DNA of 51,520 bases from Phycisphaerae bacterium (GTDB lineage: Bacteria; Planctomycetota; Phycisphaerae; UBA1845): positions 1 through 51,520 of the forward strand of contig JAJDDY010000016.1 of NCBI GenBank assembly GCA_029260075.1. The letters are read 5' to 3'. Below, in pieces: positions 1 to 8,995 of this stretch (position 1 is the stretch's first letter; each line of letters begins with the position of its first letter). The notes under the pieces are model-generated. The model ran no database searches, was not told where the DNA came from, and saw nothing but the letters and a program-made list of their open reading frames with translations. The translations under genes and the position numbers were made by a program.

Positions 1-1
1 C

Positions 2-127
2 AGCAAACTGGAAGGGGTCAACAACAAGATCAAAGTCATCAAACGCATCGCCTACGGCTTTCACGATCTCGACTACTTCGCCCTCAAAGTCAAACAGGCC
101 CTACCGGGGCGTACTTCCAACAACTAA
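2..127 (+). CDS. ISL3-family transposase, C-terminal fragment
   Basis: An open frame enters from the left edge and stops at a TAA at 125-127. Its 41 codons read like the C-terminal end of ISL3-family DDE transposases, with the typical EGVNNKIKVIKRIAYGF stretch followed by a D-Y-F-x-L-K-V-K helix. The family catalyses cut-and-paste movement of insertion sequences. The start and the catalytic acidic residues lie outside the window, so it cannot be said whether the gene is whole. No terminal inverted repeat is evident just downstream. The fragment marks the left end of the window as mobile-element territory, next to an integrase. Confidence 0.75.
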   Translation, partial: SKLEGVNNKIKVIKRIAYGFHDLDYFALKVKQALPGRTSNN

Positions 128-841
128 TTTGGAGGAGAACCGTATTGTTCCAGCTTCTCTACCCAACATGCCTTGGAGCCGACGTATGCCGGCAGAAACT
201 TGGTCCCATTCATCTTTTTCCCCTACCTGTTTGGAAGTGGTTTTGAGCCAGCATGAGCTGGCGTCGTTCGACGCCCGTGGCCCGTTGCCACGTGCACTGT
301 GTGGTGTTGGTGGCGTTGTGTTTTGCCTACGGAAGTCTGCTTTCGACGAATGGGTTTGGGCGTGGTCGCAGGTGCGACTAGCTGTTGCACCGTGGGAGTG
401 GCACGGTGCGGTGTGCGGTCGGCGTAGCAGATGTTCCCCGAGGCCTGGTGGACGTCTGTCGTTTTCCTGATTCCCATAAGGCGTTCTAGATCGCGCCCGA
501 GAATCACCCGCCGAGCCGCTGCCGGCGTGACCTGGTAGTGCGACTCGAATCAGCGGATTTGGTGCGGAAACCGCTGCTCTTGGGCTTCTTGGCGGCTCGA
601 AAGTCGTAGGCCGCCGGCGAGAGTGCGGAGCACAGATGCGGCGGGCATCGTCGGTTGCGGCGGTTCAGCGAGCGCGTCGGAGGATCATGCCGGTGTGACG
701 AGTGACGCCGATAACGTCAGGTCGGATGTTGCATATTAAGCGGAGACGAGACGCGACCCTGGCATTGGTGACTCGGTGAGCAGGTGCGCGCGAACGGTGG
801 CCCGACAGGGATGGCGGCGCATCACTTCCGTAGGCAATCGC
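128..841. other. Intergenic stretch, no supported gene
   Basis: About 700 bases between the transposase end and the excisionase-like gene. The open frames here lack a ribosome binding site and recognisable protein features, and they conflict with each other. It holds one copy of the CGTAGGCCG word at 605-613, which recurs through the first 16 kb. Confidence 0.5.
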
Positions 842-862
842 GTTGCTTCCCCTTGAAGCAAC
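842..862 (+). other. Perfect 8-bp hairpin next to a start codon
   Basis: GTTGCTTC (842-849) pairs perfectly with GAAGCAAC (855-862) around a CCCTT loop. The first possible ATG of the next gene follows directly at 863. The hairpin could hide that start codon, mark a terminator without a U-tract, or be part of a recombination site. Confidence 0.4.
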
Positions 863-1525
863 ATGGTCGCCTCGACGCACATCCAACCCATGCGCCCGCA
901 GTTATCGGAGAGCCCGATAGACTGGCGCATGGACATCGAGCTACATAGCGGCGGGGACAACGGATATTCGTCGGGCGGATTCGGCTCGACGAATTCCAAC
1001 GGCCCATTGCGTCTACGTTTGAGGCAGCCGTGCGACGATGCCGTGGATTCTTCCACGACAGACCTACTTGTTCGAGAACTTCTTCATCGCATCAATGATC
1101 TCCAGGCGCGAATCGAATGCCTGGAGATTCGCCAGCAGACGTCGCAACGCACTGAGCCGAATTTCGACGCGGACGTTGAAGCGGAACCCGCCCAAGATGG
1201 ATTCGATGACCCGGACGAAGTCGTCGGCGCGGAACCATCACATTACGAAGAGCAAGACGGTGGCACACGGCTGAACGATCTGCCGCGCGGCCCGCTGGCC
1301 ATCGACGTCGTGGCGACGGCACTCGGCAAGACGGTGCGAACGCTGCGCGGCTGGTGCCAAGTCGAGAAATACGAGATCCCCGCGCACAAGGAGGCGGGCT
1401 ACTGGCGCTTCTATCGTGACGAACTCTTGGCCTGGCATGTGGACTATGAGCGAGTTTCCCGTCGCGATGCGAAACGCGCCCAAGCCAAGAGGAGGAAGAC
1501 GAAGCATGGCAACCAAAGGATATGA
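863..1525 (+). CDS. Excisionase-like helix-turn-helix protein
   Basis: A 220-residue protein. Residues 70-92 form a short leucine-rich coiled coil (LLHRINDLQARIECLEI). An acidic linker follows. Residues 145-195 look like a MerR/excisionase-type winged HTH (AIDVVATALGKTVRTLRGWC, then a GYWRFYRDELLAW wing). The C-terminal tail is strongly basic. The last 20 bases overlap the start of the integrase gene, so the two are translationally linked. By position and fold it is a good candidate for the recombination directionality factor of that integrase, but this is inference. The start is uncertain: the ATG at 863 sits at the foot of a hairpin and has no Shine-Dalgarno sequence, and the in-frame ATG at 929 is an alternative. 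Confidence 0.6.
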   Translation: MVASTHIQPMRPQLSESPIDWRMDIELHSGGDNGYSSGGFGSTNSNGPLRLRLRQPCDDAVDSSTTDLLVRELLHRINDLQARIECLEIRQQTSQRTEPNFDADVEAEPAQDGFDDPDEVVGAEPSHYEEQDGGTRLNDLPRGPLAIDVVATALGKTVRTLRGWCQVEKYEIPAHKEAGYWRFYRDELLAWHVDYERVSRRDAKRAQAKRRKTKHGNQRI

Positions 1526-2747
1526 CGGCGCGGCCCGCAAGGTCGGACTTCACGTCACGATCTTTCGGCCCAGGCGCAGCAACAACTGGTATATGCGATG
1601 GAGTACGAACGGTCGGGCGATGCCCACTCGGGTCGTGGAGAGATCTACGGGTCAAAGCGTCCTCGCGCTGGCGATGAAGGTAGCGCAGAAGAAAGAGGAT
1701 GAGTTCGAACGTTCGCGGCTCAACGGCGACAACAAGACGGAAAACAAGAGACGTATCCTTCTCGACCACGCCGTTCGCGTTCACCTCGACGACCTCAAGA
1801 GCGCGGGGCGGGGCCACGAACACCTCAAAAAGACGCGACAACGTCTGGTGAGACTCAAGACTTACCTGCGCCGCGACGGCATTCGCCACCTGGATGAGAT
1901 CACGACCCGTGTGGTGCAGGAATTCGTCAACATGCTGAGTCAAGAACACAGGCCGCGCACGGTGAAGAACTATGCGACGACGTTTACGAGCTTCTTCAAT
2001 GCGCTGCTAGCCTACGAATGGATCCCAAAAAACCCGGCCGGAATCGGCCGGGGCGGAAAGCTCAGGCTGCCGACGATACCGGAGGGCGAACAGCGCGCCG
2101 CCCGCAAGAAAGACCTGGCCAAGCGAGTCCCGACACGCACGGAATACCGCGACCTCCTCGATGCCTGCGACCCGTGGGCTGCGGACGCTGTTCAACTCAT
2201 CGCCAACACGGGCATCCGCTTCGGCGAGTTGATGTTTCTAACAGTTGGCGACGTTGACCTGGACGATCGGACACTGCTCGTCGGATTCAAGGAACTCGCA
2301 TATCCGATGCCCAAGTCAATCCACCGACTACTCAAGGATCCGTCACGAAATCTGTGGTGGCCCAAAGACGCGACCGACCGGCGGATTCCGTTGACGTCCA
2401 TCGCGCTCGACGTAATTCAGCGGCGTATGGCCATCGCCCGCAAGTCCGAGTGCCCGTGGCTGTTTGCCAACAACGCAGGCAACCCTCGCGCGCATAACAA
2501 GGCACTCGATCTGTTGAAAGCGGCGGCGGTCTCGTCCGACGTGATGATGGACGCCGACGGCAAGTCGCGTTTGGCATGGCACACCCTGCGCCGATACTTC
2601 GTATCCATCGCGTCAACGTGCATGAGCCTGCCGAGTGTTCTGGAGAGCGCGGGGCACGACTCCTACGCGATGTGGAAGCTCTACAAGGAGACGGACAACG
2701 ACGCCGTGCTGGAGGACTTCAAACGGTTCGATGGACTGATGGGTTAG
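1506..2747 (+). CDS. Tyrosine recombinase / integrase
   Basis: A 413-residue site-specific recombinase. The start at 1506 is chosen for a perfect AGGAGG at 1490-1495. Residues 80-170 form the core-binding (SAM-like) domain and the catalytic domain follows. Visible active-site residues are R238 (TGIRFGEL), H359 and R362 (WHTLRRYF), H384 (SAGHDS) and the nucleophile Y393, nine residues after H384 as usual in the family. Known members integrate and excise genomic islands, prophages and conjugative elements, often at tRNA or tmRNA genes. It overlaps the HTH gene upstream. A tmRNA gene lies 34 kb to the right with its 3' end facing this region, which would suit such an enzyme, but no second copy of that 3' end is visible on this side. 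Confidence 0.93.
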   Translation: MATKGYDGAARKVGLHVTIFRPRRSNNWYMRWSTNGRAMPTRVVERSTGQSVLALAMKVAQKKEDEFERSRLNGDNKTENKRRILLDHAVRVHLDDLKSAGRGHEHLKKTRQRLVRLKTYLRRDGIRHLDEITTRVVQEFVNMLSQEHRPRTVKNYATTFTSFFNALLAYEWIPKNPAGIGRGGKLRLPTIPEGEQRAARKKDLAKRVPTRTEYRDLLDACDPWAADAVQLIANTGIRFGELMFLTVGDVDLDDRTLLVGFKELAYPMPKSIHRLLKDPSRNLWWPKDATDRRIPLTSIALDVIQRRMAIARKSECPWLFANNAGNPRAHNKALDLLKAAAVSSDVMMDADGKSRLAWHTLRRYFVSIASTCMSLPSVLESAGHDSYAMWKLYKETDNDAVLEDFKRFDGLMG

Positions 2748-2805
2748 ACACTGGGGCGATTCGTGGATGTAGACATGATGAACGAACAAGCTGGCGGACG
2801 TGACT

Positions 2806-3162
2806 CTACTCCATCACCGCGTCGTATATTCCATGCATCCCCGGCAGACGCGGCGAATCTGAGGTCCAGGACTCGGATGCCAACACGTCATCTGATACGA
2901 GGTGGCCATCGAACATCAGGTCGTCGATCGAACCGTGATCCTCGGCGAAGTGACGGAGCGCGTGCAAGGCGGCCGCGAGCCTGTCCTGTCGAGTCTTGTT
3001 CGGAGGAAACTCCCTCTTGTCGAATACATAGCCAAGAATCATCTCAGCGGCGATGGGCATCTCGCCACGAACCGCACGATCGAAAACGCTTGCAACCAGC
3101 CGTTCCTGAGAAATATCCTGCGGCCAACCCAGTGCTGCGATGATCCTCGTCGTCTCGTCCAT
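2806..3162 (-). CDS. Small protein of unknown function
   Basis: A 118-residue protein that I do not recognise. The start is placed at 3162 because AGAGGAGA lies just upstream on the minus strand. A longer frame to 3348 has no such site. The sequence is mixed helical (MDETTRIIAALGWPQDISQE, then RLAAALHALRHFAEDHG), without membrane segments or cysteine clusters. It is one of few minus-strand genes in the 2.8-16 kb array and faces away from the leader-preceded genes. A CGTAGGCCG word lies upstream of it at 3285-3293. Confidence 0.6.
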   Translation of the reverse strand: MDETTRIIAALGWPQDISQERLVASVFDRAVRGEMPIAAEMILGYVFDKREFPPNKTRQDRLAAALHALRHFAEDHGSIDDLMFDGHLVSDDVLASESWTSDSPRLPGMHGIYDAVME

Positions 3163-3437
3163 GTGGTCTCCTCTGCGGTTCGACATGTCGCGGCGATTCC
3201 GCAAATCAATATCAAGCGGCGTCATCGCGCACCCGCGTTCCGCGCGTTCTTGCGCAGTTGAGCCAGGTCTTGCGACACCGAATCCGTAGGCCGCACTGGT
3301 AACGCATCGCCCGCAGAACCACATCCGATTGGAGCCAAGTCTCCCCATGATTCATCGTGGGCGGTCGGACTGGTGCCATTCTGCCTGGGCGCATCGCTCT
3401 CTCAACACGGGAGCCGAGCCCTCGCACGCCCGTCAAA

Positions 3438-3543
3438 ACAGTCCGCAGGAATAAAGGGGTATTGTTAGGTAGAGGACGACTTCGGGAGAGTCCCGGGTCG
3501 GAGAGACTAACTCACGGGCGAGGCGCCCAAGGGGAACGGAACA
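3438..3543 (+). ncRNA. L1 leader, copy a (predicted structured 5' leader)
   Basis: First of three related sequences that end right before small genes. Conserved parts are an AAGGGG..TTAGGTAGAGG block, a first stem CGGGA/TCCCG (3483-3487 with 3491-3495), the single-stranded-looking CTAACTCA, and a second stem GGGCG/CGCCC (3516-3520 with 3524-3528), then AAGGGGAAC and the ATG at 3544. Compared with copy c, a G-C pair in stem one is replaced by A-T, which keeps the pairing. It may be a structured 5' untranslated region, a promoter plus leader, or a small RNA. Its function is unknown. Confidence 0.6.
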
Positions 3544-3891
3544 ATGAAGGTGTGCGAACTATGCGAGGAACATCCGGCGGTGAACGACGGCATGTGCATC
3601 AAGTGCCATGAGGACATGGTCAGCTTCGAGAAGTCGCCCGAAGGCGTCGTGCTGAGAATCCTCAAGCAAATCCTGTCGGCGGCTGAGGAGGGAGGCCTCA
3701 TGGTCAGGCAGTCCAACGCCATCGCAGTCAAAGTCTTGAGGATGATAGCGAGGACAGAAGGCACGCTGTGCGGATGCCCAGAGTGCGACGGCACGGTGAC
3801 CGTGGATGACATCTGCGACGACGTGATTGGGCATGTCGAGGATATCATCAGCGAATTCCGCGAATTCGGATGCGACGACGACGCAGAATAA
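3544..3891 (+). CDS. Small zinc-ribbon-like protein behind leader L1a
   Basis: A 115-residue acidic protein. It opens with CELCEEH..CIKCHED, a likely zinc knuckle, and has a second cysteine group (CGCPEC) near residue 78. The last 20 residues (GHVEDIISEFREFGC) are nearly repeated by a stray fragment at 12394-12462, so this gene family had another copy in the array. It follows leader L1a with only a few bases between. No enzyme motif is seen. The zinc knuckles suggest protein or nucleic-acid contact, but that is inference. Confidence 0.65.
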   Translation: MKVCELCEEHPAVNDGMCIKCHEDMVSFEKSPEGVVLRILKQILSAAEEGGLMVRQSNAIAVKVLRMIARTEGTLCGCPECDGTVTVDDICDDVIGHVEDIISEFREFGCDDDAE

Positions 3892-3898
3892 ACGCTGA

Positions 3899-3923
3899 GG
3901 TGCCGGTTCATACCGGCGGCACC
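3899..3923 (+). terminator. Hairpin after the small zinc-ribbon gene
   Basis: GGTGCCG (3899-3905) pairs with CGGCACC (3917-3923), with an inner CCGG repeat. There is no U-tract after it, so factor-independent termination is uncertain. A related sequence follows the stray copy of the gene end near 12480. Confidence 0.4.
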
Positions 3924-4017
3924 ACCTTCGGCAGAAGTTGATGCGGATAGAACAGGCAGTGGAAGATCACGGAGCGTATCCGGATCCGAAGAACACAACT
4001 TACTTGGAGAAAATGCC

Positions 4018-4518
4018 ATGGAAAACATTCCCAGTGGACAGGCGAGGCAGACGCCGAAAGTCGAGACGCAATGTGCTCCCGAGACATGCGAAGACGGCCA
4101 GAACACTACGTTGAAGCCAGCCAAGGCGGGGTCGGTGCGGTTGTGCGAAGTGTGCGGTGAACCGGACTGCCTGGGAGCGAAGAGCGCGAACGTCTGGCAA
4201 GCCATCAGGCGCGGGAAGGCGCTCGACTCGCCACCGTACGGCTTTGCCGAGGCTTGGTGCCGGGGCGGCAGGAGGATGCTGATGGCCGAAGGCGCTGAGG
4301 AGTCCGAGGTAGTGACGAACATCATCGGGTGGAGGTCCTGCGGTGTGACCTGGCGCCGCATCACGTACTGGCTGAACGAAAAGGGAATCCGCATGCGGGA
4401 TGGTGGAGCATGGACTTGGACGCGCGTGCGCGCGGTAGCGGAGTTCGTCTACTACGATCAGTGGCTGCTGGTGGACCGATTCCCCATCGAGTCGCTTCGG
4501 GCCACGCCAAAATCGTGA
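4018..4518 (+). CDS. Protein with resolvase-like helical segment, unknown function
   Basis: A 166-residue protein started at 4018, behind a TTGGAGAA site. A small cysteine pair group (CEVCGEPDC) lies near residues 43-51. The C-terminal third (ITYWLNEKGIRMRDGGAWTW, then TRVRAVAEF) resembles the helix-turn-helix of the recombinase domain in large serine recombinases, where a phrase of this kind precedes DNA contact. No serine catalytic domain is present, so at best it is a DNA-binding relative. It lies in the small-gene array between two unrelated small genes. Confidence 0.55.
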   Translation: MENIPSGQARQTPKVETQCAPETCEDGQNTTLKPAKAGSVRLCEVCGEPDCLGAKSANVWQAIRRGKALDSPPYGFAEAWCRGGRRMLMAEGAEESEVVTNIIGWRSCGVTWRRITYWLNEKGIRMRDGGAWTWTRVRAVAEFVYYDQWLLVDRFPIESLRATPKS

Positions 4519-4713
4519 CTCGGTGAAGTACTCTGCTTCATTCGAGTTGGTTCCCAGCGATTGCCAGTCACCTGTCCGACGGGGGAGGAGATAGAACAGG
4601 TTGTGGCGGATCGCGGGCGAACCCGAGGGTTCTCATTGACGACTGACATCCGGACAGAACGAATGGGGGAGCGATTGACGACGTCTGAGCAATACGGAGA
4701 GAGTGACATCGGC

Positions 4714-5097
4714 ATGGAGACATGCGTGCACTGCCAGGCACTGACCGCCGAGATCGACTACTGCGACCGCTGCGACGAGTCGGCCTGCGATCGCTGCCTG
4801 GAGAGACCATCGGAGTGCATGATCGCCCCGCGACGCCGGCTGGAGGAGCTGGAGGAATTCCTTGCGGACTCCGACGAAATCACGCTGGCCGCCCTCAAGG
4901 AGCTGGCGATGGAGCGTACGCGGGGAGAGCTGCTGACCGATGCGCGGGGATTCTATGACGGGAGCAGAGCCAACGACCTTCTGCTGGAGGCGACCACCGA
5001 CGGGGCGACGCTCGGCGACCTCAAGGAAAGTGCAAGGCAGGTTGCAAACGGGGAACGCGAGTGGCTTCTCAAGAAACTGGGCTTGCGGGAGGGTTAG
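4714..5097 (+). CDS. Small zinc-finger protein with helical tail
   Basis: A 127-residue protein. The start at 4714 follows a GGAGAG site. An upstream extension to 4561 has lower-quality sequence and no binding site. Residues 3-27 hold a C-x2-C..C-x2-C..C-x2-C cysteine pattern (CVHCQALTAEIDYCDRCDES begins it), like a B-box or FYVE-style zinc fold. The remainder is acidic and helical (RRLEELEEFLADSDEITLAA). No known family is recognised. It is similar in style to the other cysteine-rich small genes of this array. Confidence 0.6.
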   Translation: METCVHCQALTAEIDYCDRCDESACDRCLERPSECMIAPRRRLEELEEFLADSDEITLAALKELAMERTRGELLTDARGFYDGSRANDLLLEATTDGATLGDLKESARQVANGEREWLLKKLGLREG

Positions 5098-5202
5098 CGC
5101 GACGTGTGTCCCGCTGGCCACGTCGATCGCCGACACCTACGGCGGGAGACCGAAATGGCAGGGAGTATAATGGTAGGGCAATGACGCCGGGGGAGAATCA
5201 AG

Positions 5203-5577
5203 ATGACTGATGAACACAAGAGGAAGAAGAGGATGCTGACGCGACGGGAACGCGAAGCGATAGGCGCTTTCGTCGAATATCGCGCGCTCACGGGTCTGTG
5301 GCACAAGCAACCTGGCATCGACAAGGTCGCCGACGAGTACGGCATCGAATCGGGGAGAATGGACACGCTGGCCAACTACGTCTTCGCCAAGCCTCCTTGG
5401 GACGGCGTCAACCCCGCGTGCGACGAGTGCGGGGAATACCTCGACAACGTCAATGACCCGGACGAGACCTACGGTTCATTCATGCTTTGTCCAAGCTGCG
5501 ACGCCGAGTATTGGGAACTCGATGCAGATGACCAGTCCGACTACCTCTACAACCTGTTTCCCGCGTCGTTCCGGTAG
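5203..5577 (+). CDS. Small zinc-ribbon protein, unknown function
   Basis: A 124-residue protein behind a GGGGGAGAA site. A basic start (KRKKRMLTRRERE) leads into a helical middle. A zinc ribbon of two C-x2-C pairs follows (CDECGEYL around residue 73 and CPSCDAEYW around 97). The tail is acidic. No catalytic motif is visible. The arrangement of an N-terminal basic helix with a C-terminal ribbon suggests nucleic-acid binding, by inference only. Confidence 0.6.
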   Translation: MTDEHKRKKRMLTRREREAIGAFVEYRALTGLWHKQPGIDKVADEYGIESGRMDTLANYVFAKPPWDGVNPACDECGEYLDNVNDPDETYGSFMLCPSCDAEYWELDADDQSDYLYNLFPASFR

Positions 5578-5772
5578 AAGCACTCGCACATAGGTTACGC
5601 CGAAGAGGGGGCTGAGCTACACAGGTCGCCGCGGCGGGCCCCTCTCCGGCGGGGTCTTGCGCTCCGTCAGCCGCTGAAACGAGGACAAACGGACACCGCC
5701 TTTCGGACATAGCCCTACAGGTCGCACAGAAAGGTTGCAGCATCGCTGACCACCCCGCATACTCGGCACCCC

Positions 5773-6918
5773 ATGAATGTAACACAGCGACAGGTCCATC
5801 TCGTTCTCAGGCAGGCGCTCGAGGACGGAACCGACGTGAAGCTCACCGAGCAGGCTCAGCGCTTCCGCGAGGAGGGTTTCGGTTGGCGTTACGACGGACT
5901 TGCCGACTGGACGATGGACGCGATCTTCGAGAGGCTGCGTGAGCTTGGCGTGGAAACGGACGCCGATCGGTTCGCCGAACAGGCTCGCACCGCAACTCGC
6001 TGCATGCTGCTGGAGGAGAACTGGCGCGAGGGCCTGGCCTTGGACGACAGCCCGTGGGACGACTTTCCGTTCCTGGCCTCCGAGGAGTTGTGGCGGCGAC
6101 TGACGCCGGAACTGCCGTGCCCCGAACTGATCGCCGAACGACTCGAGAAACACATCCGCTCCACTGACAGGCTAAGCCACGTAGCCACCTACGATCAACA
6201 GCGGGCGGACATGGCCGAGGTGGACCTCGTACTCGACTACCTCGATCGCTTCGAGAGCGGCGAACGCGCCGCGAAGTTCGATGAGCTGCGCGACTGCGGC
6301 CTCCACGACTTCGGTTCCTGGCTGCTTGAGCTGGTGCTCATGCGCGGCGACCTCTTTCCGGATGAGGTGACACGCCTCGCGGATCGCATGTCGGAGTTCT
6401 ACGAGGCCGAGAACTTCCAGGGCGACCTCGCCTGCGCGCTGGCCCACGCGAAGCGAGAGGACGAGGCTCTCGAACGGGTGCGCAGGAACCTCGAACTGTA
6501 CCCCGACGACGTGTGGATCCGGATCAAGGCCGGTGACGCGCACGAGGAGATGGGCGACGACGAGCAGGCGCTCCGGCTCTACAAAGAAGCCCTACCCATG
6601 GCGACCGAGCCGTACGACTGGGACGGCGTCGAGGAGCGCCTCGTCGATCTGCTGGAGGCCACCGGGCGCGCCGAGGTGTGGGAGGAACTCAGACGGAAAC
6701 ACCCGCGCCCCGCGTCGCCGTCCTTGTTGTCCACCAGCGAATCCGATCTCAGGTCGTTAGCCACACACGAAGGGCAGCCCCCCGGTTGGCTCGCCGAGGA
6801 TGCGGAACGCACGGCACCCGTGTTGCCATCACGTCCCGACGTCAAGGTCGGTAGAAACGACCCATGCCCATGCGGAAGCGGCAAGAAGCACAAGAAATGC
6901 TGCCTGGCTCGGGTCTGA
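5773..6918 (+). CDS. TPR-like helical protein with C-terminal SEC-C motif
   Basis: A 381-residue protein. The first 300 residues are alpha-helical and acidic. A tetratricopeptide-like stretch is seen around residues 210-275 ([20 protein letters not shown], then [20 protein letters not shown]). It ends in a textbook SEC-C zinc motif ([19 protein letters not shown]), the same type found at the end of SecA and in many small proteins. SEC-C binds zinc and mediates protein contacts. The last 50 codons and about 220 bases downstream are duplicated at 11379-11758. It may be an adaptor or chaperone-like protein, but the client is unknown. Confidence 0.75.
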   Translation: MNVTQRQVHLVLRQALEDGTDVKLTEQAQRFREEGFGWRYDGLADWTMDAIFERLRELGVETDADRFAEQARTATRCMLLEENWREGLALDDSPWDDFPFLASEELWRRLTPELPCPELIAERLEKHIRSTDRLSHVATYDQQRADMAEVDLVLDYLDRFESGERAAKFDELRDCGLHDFGSWLLELVLMRGDLFPDEVTRLADRMSEFYEAENFQGDLACALAHAKREDEALERVRRNLELYPDDVWIRIKAGDAHEEMGDDEQALRLYKEALPMATEPYDWDGVEERLVDLLEATGRAEVWEELRRKHPRPASPSLLSTSESDLRSLATHEGQPPGWLAEDAERTAPVLPSRPDVKVGRNDPCPCGSGKKHKKCCLARV

Positions 6919-7144
6919 GCTACAGCGAAACGGCTTCGCCGAATATCGCGTGCGGTGCGGAGCCTTGCGGCGGTCAGGTTTGCCTCCTCCATATCCCTGA
7001 ACGGGATCCCTTTCGACCATCAGAAGCGTAGGCCGGGCTCGATACCGCTCAGAGCCGTGTGGAAACGACCGCTCGCACGAAGTTCGCGAGACACGCATCC
7101 AGGTTACCGGTCGTTCGCTCGGCAAGCAGTGCCGGTTACCGGCA
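6767..7144 (+). repeat. Segmental duplication D1, copy A
   Basis: This segment covers the SEC-C end of the TPR gene and about 220 bases of noncoding DNA after it. It matches 11379-11758 closely in order and length. The noncoding part is at least as similar as the coding part. It ends in a palindrome (TGCCGG TTA CCGGCA, 7130-7144) present in both copies. Confidence 0.85.
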
Positions 7145-7309
7145 CCCAACGTCTCCGCCGCTTCTTGATGACCCCCTCCCCCTCTCCAAAAGAAACCCTC
7201 GCGCAACTCCGTAGGCCGTAGACGCACGCGGCAGTTACCAAGTGTTGGGACCAATGGGGTCGCGACGGGCAGAATTCAGTTGGGCGTCAAGCGCCGGGAG
7301 GCAACCGAG

Positions 7310-7876
7310 ATGAGTAAGCGAACACAGCGAAACCGGAAACTCCGGAAACGAGGCAAGCAGTCTCGCGCGAGACACGAAGACCGCAAGCTACGTAACGGCG
7401 AGAACACCCTGCTGTGGCACTACACCACGGGTCAGTGCTTCAAGGACATCGTTGACGACGGGGTCATCCGTCCCTCCACAGCGAGAGCCGCCAAGGGAGA
7501 ACGGCCAATCGTCTGGTTCTCGTCCAACCAGGAATGGGAACCGACCTCCACGAAAATCTTCGTCGCCCACAACGGCGAAACTTGGCGGCTGTCGAAGGAG
7601 GAGTTGCGGGTGACGGGCAACGGGTTGCTGCGGTTCGGAGTGACTCGACGCACTGCAAGACTCGACTGGACCGCGATGAAGCGACAAAGCGGAATGTCGC
7701 GTGCCACGGCACGGGAACTCAAGGTCATAGGCCGGAGGATGGGATCCAAGCCGGAATGGTGGTACGGCACTTTCTATCCCGTCCAGCGCTCCGAGTGGGT
7801 CGCCATCGACGTATTGGATGAGGGGCAGTGGGTGCGAGTGTTCAGGGACGGCGAACTGCTGGAACGGTGTGCGTAG
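7310..7876 (+). CDS. Unknown protein with ART-like opening motif
   Basis: A 188-residue protein started at 7310, behind GGGAGG. The N-terminus is highly basic (SKRTQRNRKLRKRGKQSRAR). It is followed by LLWHYTTGQCFKDIVDDGVI and, later, VWFSSNQEWEPT. An L-[WY]-H-[YF]-T start followed by I-x-x-x-G-x-[IL] is seen in several ADP-ribosyltransferase-fold families such as DarT-like proteins. The later catalytic glutamate cannot be assigned with confidence. A toxin or nucleic-acid modifier is possible. No antitoxin-like partner is adjacent, since the next gene is preceded by leader L1b. Confidence 0.6.
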   Translation: MSKRTQRNRKLRKRGKQSRARHEDRKLRNGENTLLWHYTTGQCFKDIVDDGVIRPSTARAAKGERPIVWFSSNQEWEPTSTKIFVAHNGETWRLSKEELRVTGNGLLRFGVTRRTARLDWTAMKRQSGMSRATARELKVIGRRMGSKPEWWYGTFYPVQRSEWVAIDVLDEGQWVRVFRDGELLERCA

Positions 7877-7904
7877 CGCGCGTTGAATTCGATGATGCGC
7901 CCGC

Positions 7905-8021
7905 GAGCCTACGAGACCGGTCCGCGAAAAGATAGGGGTAACATTAGGTAGAGGAAGACTGCGGGAGTGGCCCGGGTCAAAGACTGCTAACTCAAGGGCG
8001 AAGCGTCCAAGGGGGAACATC
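7905..8021 (+). ncRNA. L1 leader, copy b
   Basis: Second L1 copy. It shares with copy c the upstream block CGAGCCTACGAGA and GGTCCGC, then TAGGGGTAA and ATTAGGTAGAGG. Stem one is CGGG/CCCG (7962-7965 with 7971-7974). Stem two is GGGCG/CGTCC (7996-8000 with 8004-8008), where one G-C has become a G-T wobble. It ends 4 bases before the ATG at 8022. Confidence 0.65.
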
Positions 8022-8546
8022 ATGAAGATATGGATGATAACGGTGGCCGGAAACGACCGCCCACTACACATCGCGTCCACGCCGGAGAAGGCGCAGGCGT
8101 TCGCCAAGGTGTACCTCCACTCCAACTTGGACGAGGGCTTCCACCTGTCCGTCCGGCCGATGCAGTTGGACGGGAATCTCGACGCGGACGAGACCGAGTG
8201 GCTGGCCAACGGCGACCCCGACGTCTGCATGCTGATGTGCGACTTTGGCCTCGACCTGCACCGTGGGGAGATGGTCGAGATGGCGACGGGCGCGACCGAC
8301 ACGGACTGGTTCTGTTCGGAGTGCGCCGCCAAGCGCACCAAGCTAGAAACCGACGCATACGACGACCTGTCCGACCGCTTCACAGGCGAACCGTGTCTCG
8401 CCTGCGGCTGCCATGAGTTCACGGCGGTAGAACATATGGGCAGTGTGTTGTTCGGGTGCGACGGCGACGACTGCGTCATGGATGTCTTGGCGAACGTGGC
8501 GGTGACGGAACTCAGGAAGAGATACGGGAGCGAGAGACAGTCATGA
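8022..8546 (+). CDS. Small acidic zinc-ribbon protein behind leader L1b
   Basis: A 174-residue acidic protein. The first 50 residues look like a compact alpha/beta unit (MKIWMITVAGNDRPLHIAST). From about residue 92 on there are cysteine pairs CSEC, CLACGC and a later CDGDDC, consistent with a zinc ribbon. No enzyme motif is recognised. It follows leader L1b immediately. Together with the 3544 and 11958 genes it belongs to the set that shares this leader, although the three proteins themselves are not alike. Confidence 0.65.
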   Translation: MKIWMITVAGNDRPLHIASTPEKAQAFAKVYLHSNLDEGFHLSVRPMQLDGNLDADETEWLANGDPDVCMLMCDFGLDLHRGEMVEMATGATDTDWFCSECAAKRTKLETDAYDDLSDRFTGEPCLACGCHEFTAVEHMGSVLFGCDGDDCVMDVLANVAVTELRKRYGSERQS

Positions 8547-8643
8547 ACAAGCGGCCGCAGGAGACACCGTAGAGGCGTCACCGTCGGCAAGCCCGTGGCG
8601 ACCGTGCCGACGCCGACGGTCAAGTGATATAGGAGAGGAGATC

Positions 8644-8991
8644 ATGAACGACAAAGAAAAAGAACGAAACTGTGCGGATTGGGTGTGTACCCTGTTGACC
8701 CCGGGGACGGAGACACACTCGGCCGTGGTCGAAGCTGCAAAGATGGACAGCAAACGGCTGCACGACGAGCAGGCGGCGGCGGCGGTGGTGGTCATGGCGG
8801 AGATGTTGGGTCTCGAACAGTGCGACGAGACATTCGACGCCATGCACGCTGACCTGGAGCGACTGTTCCATCCGGGCATGCGGGCGGCCATGAAGCGGAG
8901 GATCGCGGACGGGACATTCGGCGACGAGGATTTGACCGTTCCGCAGGTGTTGGCGATGGCAGCGGTCGAGATGCGGTCGCGGTGGGAGTAA
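8644..8991 (+). CDS. Small helical protein, unknown function
   Basis: A 115-residue protein behind a strong GGAGAGGAGA site. It is predicted helical throughout, with an alanine-rich core ([20 protein letters not shown]) and no cysteine cluster or membrane segment. It is not recognised as a family. It starts about 100 bases after the previous gene and may be co-transcribed with it under leader L1b. A broken YcaQ-like fragment follows its stop codon at once. Confidence 0.6.
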   Translation: MNDKEKERNCADWVCTLLTPGTETHSAVVEAAKMDSKRLHDEQAAAAVVVMAEMLGLEQCDETFDAMHADLERLFHPGMRAAMKRRIADGTFGDEDLTVPQVLAMAAVEMRSRWE

Positions 8992-8995
8992 CGCG

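Noticed and set aside
129-507. Open frames on both strands after the transposase fragment
   Set aside because: They overlap each other, lack ribosome sites and have compositions typical of shadow frames.
3470-3540. Resemblance of leader L1 to a glycine riboswitch (GGGAGAG and GGCGCC..AAGGGG)
   Set aside because: In L1 the GGGAGAG is part of a small local hairpin and the two other copies do not keep the glycine-aptamer bases.
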